Of a stretch of 64,000 nucleotides of DNA, positions 55,706 through 64,000 are shown piece after piece. The notes under the pieces are model-generated. The model was given only the letters and a program-made list of their open reading frames with translations, was not told the DNA's origin and searched no databases. Position 1 is the stretch's first letter, and the number at the start of each line of letters is the position of its first letter. Position numbers and translations under genes: made by a program. The stretch comes from Stereocaulon alpinum (Eukaryota > Ascomycota > Lecanoromycetes > Lecanorales > Stereocaulaceae). The stretch is taken from NCBI GenBank assembly GCA_018257865.1, contig JAEUBA010000003.1:124001-188000 (forward strand), written 5' to 3'.

Positions 55706-58700
55706 ATGACAACGATGCAAATTCCCAAGGTGCCTCGAGTGCGCCAGGCGCGCAAGTCCCTTGCGCATGTGCCATCTACCGATATCAGTGAGCACAAGGA
55801 AAATCATACGGTAGACTCGGCAGCGCTTTCCAGTCTGACTGCGCACGAAAAGCAGACTTCGAAAAAGTCTCGTAGCAAGAGTCTTGGGCCTGGGGGATTG
55901 GACGCGCTGAAGGAGGGTTCTGGCAACAAGCAAGAGGTAGAACTCCCTGGTCTCTGTCAAGCTCCATGCTCAAATTGAATAGCCTATCCTACCACTTCCT
56001 TACAAATCGATACTCAAACCTACGATACCGCTGTCACCACCAAAGAGTATTCCGCCTCATCATGGCGCCGGCAAAAATTCTCCAGGAAAAGCAAAGGGAG
56101 CAAATACACCAGTTCGATCTCCATGGAAGTCCCCTGCGCGTGAGTTTAGGGAACCATTGTCGCAGGGTCTTCCGAATCCATTCAAAGCATCACCCTCACA
56201 AGCAGCTTCCGAATCTCAATCTCCGACGCGTGTAGCAGTGCGCACTGAAGAGGAACAGCAGGCCGCTGCTAGAGAGCGTGAGAGGCAAGAGATATTAGCC
56301 CATAAAGACGCGAGGAGAAAGTCCCTGGGTATGTTGCTGTTGTTAATGTCATGTCTGAGTACTGACTATTAGATTAGCGAATCGGAGAGTGTCATTTGCG
56401 CCAGAAGCAACGCTTCACACTTGGAATGTCGTTGAGTTGCCTGAAGATTCGACTACATCCTCCGCATCGACAAATTCGACTAGAAGAGCATCTGGGTTGA
56501 CTGCCAATGCAGGATCACCCTATCGATCACCAATGCCTTCCTCTGACGCCTCTGAACCACCATCAACCCCACCAGAGCAGGTGGAAGAACTGCAAGTTGT
56601 GGCATCTCCTGCTCACCAACGTGACCTGCATCAAAAGAAGCGTCGTCGAAGCTCTGGAATACCTCCAATGAACTTTAACAACCCTGAAGACTTCTCGTCG
56701 AGTCCCTACAGTGGAGCTTCCGACGACACAAACCAGACATTCGTCACAGCCGACGAAGTTGACAAGGACAGTGATTCAAGCTCCAATGTTGACGATCTGG
56801 TTGAAGATGAGACCGTGACTGGTATTGATGGAGACGATAACACCGTGCACTCTGCTGGCAATTCTACTGGTTCAAGTGGAAGACTTGAGGCGGCTCTTCA
56901 ACAGGCGGCTAAGCAAGCTGGCACACAGGGTATCGACTATGATGAGCATGGCGATATCACCATGGAGATGGCTGATGAAGAAGTGACTGATGCCTTCACG
57001 CCGTGGATAAAGAAGGGAACGTACGTACCTCAGGTTGTTGGCGACCCTAGTGCTCTTCAGGATCAAGAGAATTTGAACCCATTCTCGCCAGCCTTCAAAG
57101 CCAATGTTGGGAGAAGGATGGATGAGGCGGAAGACGGAACGATGGATATAACGCAGGTTGTTGGAGGTATTTTACCATCTACCGATGCAAGTCAATCTTC
57201 CCCAAGGCGTAGGCGCAGAAAATCTGTTACAGGCAATCGACGCAGAAGCAGTGTAGCACGTCGCCGATCCTCAGGAGATGGCTCAGCTCTTGGTGATGAG
57301 ACTATGGATCTAACTATGGCTATTGGTGGAATCCAGCAAAACCAAGAAGTGCCCGTTGATGAGGGTCAAGATGGTCAGTCTGCTGACGAAGACGAAGAAC
57401 TGACAATGGAGTTCACATCCGTGGTTGGCGGCGTTGTCCAGGAAACCAACAGAGATGCCAGCTCGGCGGATGACCGACTTGCAAACAACCAGCTGCTCCA
57501 GGATGCAAGTCGCCGGGCAAGTGCAGGATCATACAACAATGATGAGACCATGGATATCACGTTCGCCGCTGGTGGCATCCTCCCTTCGATCACCGAGCGT
57601 ACTGAGCCACCCGAGGATCGTACACAGGATATGGATATCACCGCCGCTGTTGGAGCAATCTTGCCTGAGCAGCTCAGTACCGGCAGCAAAGCTGAAGCCA
57701 AGCTCCTGATGGAGCAGGAAACGGACGTTGGACAGCTGTCAGGCTCCCCATTCTTTGGTACACCCCGCCAAAAGCCTGTGGGTGTGGGTTTGTCAGATGA
57801 GCGAGCTTTGCCAGCTCATGTCAAAGCAATGGCCTCAGAGACTGGTAGCCCTAGCTTTACAACTTCCCAGACCAGGAGCAATGCTAGGAGGAGTTTAGGG
57901 CGATCCTCTGCTATATCCAAATCACCGCAGCCTACACCGGTCAAGAAACCTAACACACCTTCCAAGCAGCTCACGCCGCAGATGATGCGACCAACAACAC
58001 CTGGCAAGACACCTCCTTCGAAAAACGTAACAATGAGGACAGCGTCGCCAAAGAAGCTGTTCAAAGCTGAGATCAGGGCAGAAGCAAAGAGAACCTCGGA
58101 TTCGACTCCCAGGCCTAGCAACTCTAACCCTTTGTTCCGGCAAGATATGGAAACAGGTGCTATTACTCCAAGCATCGTTCTAAAGCCGCACAAGAGGAGA
58201 TCATCCGGCTTGGGAATCGATCGAGGGGGTCTTGGCTCACCGCGCGTTACGGCTCTGCTTGACAGGCGAGGCTCTATTGGTGACAACGCCAAGGCATTTG
58301 TTGCCCAAGGTCCAGCGCCATCAGGCGTTCGCTTTGCAGACCCTCAAGCGATGGAACAGGAGCTTGATCAAGAACGGGCTGAAGACCAACGCCGAGAAAG
58401 CGGACGCGGGATTCTAGAGGATGAAGCCGACAATCAGGATCTTGAAGAGGATGCAACTGCCAATCTCAAAAACATGATCGAGAGCCTAACGCCGCAAAAG
58501 AAGAAGCTCAAAGGTCGCAAGAGTTTACATGTTGGCGCTGCCAAAGGCTTGCTTGGCAAACGACCCGCTGAGCTTGACGACGACGAAGACGAAGAGGATA
58601 GCCCCAAACGACTGAAAGGTAGAGAAGGTAGCCCAGTCAAGAAGGTCAAGCTGCCTGCACCGCCTCCAAAGACTGCAACGACAGGTCGGACTACCAGATC

Positions 58701-60526
58701 TACGCGACGTAGTTTTGCTGGAATAGCTGGCAATGTCGGCACACCCTCAGGAACTGGATCGCCCCTCAAGACCGGAACAAGCCCTAAGGATCAGTCGCGT
58801 TTTAAAGATGCAGAGGCACGGAGTCCAGCCAGAGTCCAGCCCTTTGAACAGAAGTTGGATGCCAGTGCAATTGGAGGAGTAGATGTAGCGCAAGAGGAGG
58901 ACAGAATCCACCTTCAGGACTTCTTGAACATGACCAGCATTCGATTCATGGAATTGACCACCACAAAGCGGAGGCATACTGTTGCCCCAAATGCTATGTT
59001 CGAGCAAAGTGCAAAGAAAGCAAGCCTTGGACCTCAGGATGAAGAGCGAGCTGATGCGCCCAACGAGCTCGAGAATTGTGTCGTGGCCGGGGCATGCACT
59101 GTGCCGATGCTCGAACTGTACCAGCATGTAAGTCACTATCAATCTCAGCCGCTTCTGGAGTGCAATGCTAATGAAGAATTAGTCATGCCGAGAATTGAAG
59201 AATTACATCTCAGAAGGCCGTAGCATCGTAAAGGAAATCGAAGCCGACACTTACGAGGAGAATCCTCCTCTGTTCCGTGAGTATATGTCAGCGCCTCCAG
59301 ATATCAGATCGATCATGGACAATCAATTCAAGAACGTCAAGACTCACGCCAGACTTCTGAGCAAGGCCATGTGGTATGAGTGGCGCATGAAACTACTTGA
59401 TGGTCTCAAGGAGGGTTTGCTGAAGATTGGCGAGGGTATGGAGGAAGACGATCGAAACTTGACGCAACAAGAGCAAAACCTTCAACCAGTGCTACCAGAA
59501 CTGATCGAGAAGCATGAGCATTTGGGGAGCATGGTCCAAATTGCTCAGGCTCAAGCAGACGAGCTAGCCGACTGCGACCAAGAAGAGCTCAAGGAAGCCA
59601 GAGATGACCTCCTATCCCTTGAAAAAGATTTGGAAGCGAAGCAAGAGCTCATTGAGGAGCTCCAGATCGAATTACGAGAGAAGGAAAATATCCTCGGTGA
59701 TGTCGTCGAGCGAAAGCAGGAATGCCTTGAAGAGATCAAGGAAGCAGAGAAAATCTGCCAGGACTGTCGAGGCTGGAGTAGTAAGGAGGTCTCGGCGTTG
59801 CAAGGTATATGCAAAACTCATCTGTACCCCAAGGTTGTGCTAATGAAAGTCCCAGCAAATGTCAATACCCTCGAAGAAGCTTCGGGCTGGACCATTACCT
59901 CAGTCGCCGACTCAGCACTCACAATGACATACAACCGCACACTCCAGCTCTTCTTCACGCCCGCCTCCTTCGCATTGAAAGACGGCTCCCAGACCAAAAG
60001 TGAAAACTCCCCCATCAGCCTCACCTACATCGCCGATGCCCACGAGTACCATCCTCAACCTATGACAACAGAAAAGCGCTTCTTCCTCCAAATAATGCGT
60101 GCTCAGCTCCAATGCCTTCACCAATCCCAGACAAGTGTCAAAGACCTCCTCAATTTCGTAAGCAGCAGCTGGGACGCCGCCTCCACCATCATCGGAGAAG
60201 CACACATCCTAGGCGTAAGCTACATCACCGAACCAACCATAACCTCCGACGAAGCAATGGCCATCGGCTCGTTCATCTTACTGCGAGCAATGAGGACGAA
60301 AGTCCAAGTCTCTTTCGAAGTGAAAGTGCGTAGTGGAGAAGGCGTAGCTGCTTTAGGCATCGAGGTCAAAGCAAATGCTAAAGTGTGTTATGGAGAGAAC
60401 CTAAAGGAGAAGAACATGGCTGATTTCTTGGAGTCGAGAATCAAAGGGGTAGACGGCCCTGGCGCTTGGGCTGCGGCTGTGGGGGAGCTGGAGGAGAAGT
60501 TGATTGCTAGGGGGAAGAAGTCGTAG
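55706..60526 (+). CDS. SPC7: Kinetochore scaffold Spc7/KNL1
   Basis: Five exons: 55706..55936, 55983..56328, 56378..59127, 59183..59804 and 59856..60526, with introns of 46, 49, 55 and 51 nt; 4620 nt, 1539 aa. The N-terminus carries SILK (86-89) and RVSF (196-199), the two PP1-docking motifs of KNL1, and these recover only with the splices given. Five MELT-like repeats follow (MDIT at about 448, MDLT 502, MEFT 536, MDIT 584, MDIT 611), the sites phosphorylated by Mps1 to recruit Bub1-Bub3. A long disordered basic region, a coiled coil (about 1190-1330) and the C-terminal RWD-type region that binds Mis12/MIND complete it. It acts at the outer kinetochore in chromosome segregation and the spindle checkpoint. 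Intron 4 is 51 nt with no in-frame stop. Confidence 0.93.
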
Positions 60527-60840
60527 GGGTGGGGTTTAGGTCCTACGAGGAGTTAGGGGATGGATTTGTATATATGCTCGGCTTATGCTTGTACGAAGAG
60601 GAAATCTTGAATGGATCTTTGCATGTGAGAAGAAAACAAAACTATTACACCATTGTACCAGCGCCATTAGGAATCGAACCTAATACAATTAAGTATCAAC
60701 TGCAAACAATGTGATGGGCTCTTGAAAGGTAAAAGGAAGGCTACTAGCAATTGCCAAAACAACCAATGGACGACCGAGATTCCCAAGACGTCCCACACCC
60801 CAATTTCGCCCAACTCTTTTAGCCTAATCACTCGATGAAG
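60527..60840. other. Downstream region of SPC7
   Basis: 314 bp. It contains an isolated T-arm-like motif on the minus strand at about 60661..60682 (perfect 5-bp stem, TTCGATT loop), but no complete tRNA. Nothing else was recognised. Confidence 0.4.
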
Positions 60841-62113
60841 CCCAAATTCACTTTGAATACATTCAAAGACGGTTAAGAGCTGTTCAGAGCTGTTGAGAGC
60901 TGTTGAGAGCTGTTGAGAGCTGTTGAGAGCTGTTGAGAGCTGTTGAGAGCTGTTGAGAGCTGGACGAAACTCAACACTCGAACTTTAGAAAACCCCTTTC
61001 GGTATATCCCACCACCATTACGGGTACGGCTTCAATTCACTTCCAGCTCCAATCCACTTCAACATTCAAAGACGGTTCAGAGCTGATCAGAGCTGTTCAG
61101 AGCTGTTCAGAGCTGTTCAGAGGTCCACGAAAATCAACACTCGAAATCCAGAAACCCCTTTCAGTAAATCCCACCACCACAACGGGTACGGCTTCAATTC
61201 ACTTCCAGCTCCAATTCACTTTAATATTCAAAGACGGTTTAAAGGTATACGACGCTCAACACTCGAACTTTAGGAAACCCCTTTCGGGATATCCCCTATA
61301 CATAATGTTGATTCACTTCAATATATCTAAAGACGGTGCGAACCTCTACGACGCTCAACAGTCAAACTTCCCAAACCTCCTTTCAGCATATCCCACGCAT
61401 ACAAATCCATTTCACTTTAATATATCCAAAGACAGTTCAAAGCTCCACGACGTTCAACAGTCGAACTTCCCAAACCTCCTTTCGGTATATCCCACGCATA
61501 GAGTTGGAATTCACTTCAATACATCCAAAGACGGCGCAAGAGCTCCACGACTTTCAACAGTCGAACTTCCCAAACCCCTTCAAAGACGGTTCAGAGCTGA
61601 TCAGAGCTGCACGACGCTCAACAGTCGAAATCCAGAAACCTCTTTCAGTATATTCCACGCATAGAGCTGGAATTTACTTCAATACATTCAAAGACGGTGC
61701 AAGAGCTCCACGACTTTCAACAGTCAAACCTCCCAAACTCCTTTTAGTATATCCCACACACGCAACTCCAATTCACTTTGATATATCTAAAGACGGTAAA
61801 ACAGCTCCACGACGCTCAACATTCAAACTCCAGAAACCCTTTCGGGATATCCCACGTACATAACTCCAATACACTAAAGCTCCAATTCACTCTCAGCTCC
61901 AGAAATCACTTCAATATATCTAAAGACGGTTTAAAGCTCTACGACGCTCAACGCTCAAACTCCAGAAACCCTTTCGGTATATCCCACGCACACAACTCAA
62001 TTCACTTTAACACATCTAAAGACGGCTCAGGGCTGATCAGAGCTGCACGACGCTCAACAGTCGAAATCCAGAAACCTCCTTTCGGTATAGAAGCTTCAAT
62101 TCACTTCTCTATC
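60841..62113. repeat. Complex minisatellite array
   Basis: About eleven degenerate units, 60-195 bp apart, each marked by a CAAAGACGG or CTAAAGACGG start, then (T)CAGAGCT/AAAGCTC, CACGACGCTCAACA, TC(A)AACTCCAGAAACC and CGGTATATCCCAC. They are present at about 60866, 61066, 61228, 61327, 61427, 61523, 61582, 61685, 61787, 61918 and 62015. Inside, short 10-bp arrays occur: TGTTGAGAGC seven times perfectly at 60891..60960, and AGCTG(A/T)TCAG four times at 61081..61120. Overlapping open frames (for example 61305..61664) are a consequence of the repeat and not evidence of a gene. Confidence 0.85.
60891..60960. repeat. 10-bp tandem repeat, seven perfect copies
   Basis: TGTTGAGAGC repeated seven times without change, preceded by two diverged copies (60871..60890). 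Perfect identity suggests recent expansion within the older, degenerate array. Confidence 0.95.
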
Positions 62114-62485
62114 AAACAAAGCTTCCTGATCATCGTCGTCTGAATAGTCACGCGACGTGCTCGCGCCAGGCAGGGGGATGGAGTATCTCATGGGCCAGTG
62201 TTTGGGTAGAAGGGGGTGGTGTTGGAGGTTAGATAGCTGATGGAGATGGCGTGAGAGGCGGGGTCTCCTGGGAGGAAGAGTGCGAGGTGGCGCGTATGGG
62301 AATGTGGACGGGACTTGGGTATAGCGGGGAACTGCTGGATTCGAGCAGAGAATGGGAGATGTAATGCAGATGTGGAGTTGGGCCTTGGGGGGTGTGGATG
62401 TTGTAGGAATCGACTAGGGGTTTGTTAAGAGGATATCCATTCGCTGGTCCTAAGCATACTTATGCTTTACGGAGTAAAGTTGGGC
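62114..62485. other. Intergenic, nothing recognised
   Basis: 372 bp, G-rich on the plus strand, between the minisatellite and the minus-strand gene's 3' end. Confidence 0.4.
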
Positions 62486-64000
62486 TTATTTAAGGTGGAA
62501 AGAAGCAATCTCGCGCTGGAATTGATGGATCACTTTGACGTACAATTCTTCAATGAAGACTACTATTGAGGTAACTCACAGGAGGGGAACTCGTCTTTTT
62601 CTGCGCCGCACTCTGCACAGACGCAGGATCGCTACCCTCGACCTCACTCGCGACACGCTCTCTCACTTTATTGGTAGACGAGGACGCAGCAGTAGAGGCT
62701 GTGCTGAATCGCTGGGTTGGCGGTGGCGTAGCTGTAGGTTTACCATTTGGCGTGGTTGCCCTCGCCTCGGCATTTGGACTTGCAGCTGGGTTCTCTGGCT
62801 CGTATGCAAGGTATTTGGACAACCTTGTCGGCGTTGACATGTCTCGCGCTGGGCTCTCGCTCTTTCTTGAGTGCGTCCGTCGTCCTCGAGATAGACCTCG
62901 CTCGTTCCGCTCGTTGAGCATACTGTTTCTCCGTAAGGGTGTTTGAGCGCCCCATAGGTCTTCGGATAGTAGGCCATACTCTTCCGGTGGCTGCTTTTGA
63001 TTTGGCATGAGACGAGCTTGCTCCGGTGTGGCTGCGCTGCGTCGATCAGCGCTCTGCCCACGGTTGGGACTCCCTTGCCTTGACGCATCCGGTCCCGCCA
63101 CCTTAACCTTGACATTCTCCCACCACCATTTGTAGCCTGGCACCTCGACCCCATCGAAGAAAACCACTACGGTTTCTCCTATATTGTTGCCAAAATAATG
63201 GCTCCAATCCTTATCAGATCCCTTCTCGGTCCATTCCAATTCGCCTCCCAACTCGCCCATCATGTTCGCTTTTGCCTTCACGCTCATATTCGCCTCCTTG
63301 TCCTTTGAATCCCATGCGATGATGCTAGCTCGTGGAGTCGTGTATGTTCTTGTAACCAGCCATAGACCGTGACGCCGTAATTGGTGGCCGTGGAGGAGGG
63401 AGAGACGGGCTCTGTTGGCGTGAAGCCAGGAACGGAAGAGGGTTTCATCGTTGTAGGTGGTTAGATTTATGGGCTTTTGGGCTCTGTTGGAAGTCTCTGC
63501 TTAGTAATTGCTTTTCTGAGATATTTTGAGGGTCCACAAGTGGAACAGTGTTCCTTCAACACATCTCGAGGCCCCAGACTTGTTAGGATGAGGAGAACAA
63601 GAACTGGAAGTCATACATGAGAACGGCACCAAAGGAGGTATTGGACTTGTATCTGATATGGGCATCGGCGGCTACGGGGATTCCGATGCTCCTATGATCC
63701 GTAGCAAATTTAGTCTTCCATTCTTCGAAGCGCTCAAGCAAAGCATGAGCCTTCTGAAGGATAGAGATTATGGAGTCGTACGGCGTCTGTCCATTCTCAG
63801 CAATGGTCCACTGCCTGATACCCATGCTTGTGCGAGGCCTCCACTCGATGCCCAATTGCTCCATTCTCACTGGCTTGCGCTCGAGCGGTTGGTAGCCACC
63901 CTCATCAGCTTCCAATTTGCTACTGTTGCCTTGCAACTCTCCATTAGCTCTAAGCCATTCAACGTTGGCAACAAAATTCCATCTGTTGTTCCCATCTATA
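62486..64000 (-). CDS. Unrecognised protein, 5' part outside the window
   Basis: Exons on the minus strand: from beyond 64000 down to 63617, 63483..62580 and 62515..62486, with introns of 133 and 64 nt. The open frame still continues at the window edge, so the start is missing. The protein begins here with RWNFVANVEWLRANGELQGN and has FGAVLIAQKPINLTTYNDET across the first junction. Then follow LFRSWLHANRARLSLLHGHQ, WLVTRTYTTPRASIIAWDSK, a short aromatic block (PGYKWWWENVKVKVAG) and a long disordered basic Ser/Pro-rich tail. The last exon adds REIASFHLK. If the last intron is not spliced, the protein ends at 62550. The family is not known to me. The aromatic, beta-like middle suggests a folded lipid- or membrane-related domain, which is speculation. 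Confidence 0.6.

Noticed and set aside
60640..60720. tRNA-like T-arm on the minus strand
   Set aside because: GGTTCGATTCC with a perfect 5-bp stem is present, but no matching 5' acceptor strand, D-arm or convincing anticodon arm was found upstream, even allowing an intron. At most it is a tRNA fragment.
61305..62143. Overlapping plus-strand frames of 119-175 codons
   Set aside because: They lie wholly in the minisatellite, change frame between units and have no splice signals; absence of stops follows from the repeated sequence.
1..64000. CRISPR arrays, prokaryotic operons, LTR retrotransposons or transposase genes
   Set aside because: No regularly spaced direct repeats with unique spacers, and no reverse transcriptase, integrase or transposase motifs were found in any frame. 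The only mobile-element candidates are the two non-coding inverted-repeat blocks.

Overview
This is nuclear DNA of a filamentous ascomycete. Coding sequences are interrupted by short GT-AG introns, mostly 44-75 nt, often with a CTRAC/CTAAC-like branch site shortly before the acceptor. The gene set is fungal: Spc7, Prp39, Prp28, Atg5, a PPZ-type phosphatase, Dal5-type transport and a PTH11-like receptor. The look of the proteins fits Dothideomycetes, but that class assignment is inference. No CRISPR array, prokaryotic operon, rRNA or convincing tRNA was seen.

Layout. 1-1.7 kb: a divergent pair, a cytochrome b2-type dehydrogenase (cut by the window edge) and a D-erythronate-dehydrogenase-like SDR. 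1.8-8.3 kb: an unknown gene, then the spliceosomal genes PRP39 and PRP28, which converge. 8.3-13.5 kb: a decayed stretch with fragments of an alcohol dehydrogenase and a monocarboxylate transporter. 13.5-27.2 kb: ATG5, a gene with a duplicated exon, a C2H2 protein, a Dal5-family permease, an F-box/zinc protein and cytochrome c peroxidase. 27.7-35.6 kb: a GC-rich inverted-repeat element followed by a decaying tandem family of F-box-like genes (one intact, four broken), with a mucin-like secreted protein embedded. 35.6-45.2 kb: sparse, holding a frameshifted PTH11-like receptor, a MARVEL-like four-helix protein, an arrestin-like protein and a second copy of the GC-rich inverted-repeat element. 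45.2-64 kb: dense again, with an unknown membrane protein, a Cys-cluster protein, PPZ phosphatase, a small LSM protein (Naa38-like), a SANT-like nuclear candidate, ribosomal protein S11, the kinetochore scaffold Spc7, a 1.3-kb minisatellite, and an unrecognised gene running off the right edge.

Functional links visible here: Prp39 (U1 snRNP) and Prp28 (the helicase that exchanges U1 for U6 at the 5' splice site) are direct neighbours. S11 and Spc7 share a 241-bp divergent promoter. Spc7 carries SILK and RVSF phosphatase-docking motifs. Exon structures were built by hand from splice signals, reading frame and family resemblance. Exon lengths were checked to add up to whole codons wherever a full model is given.
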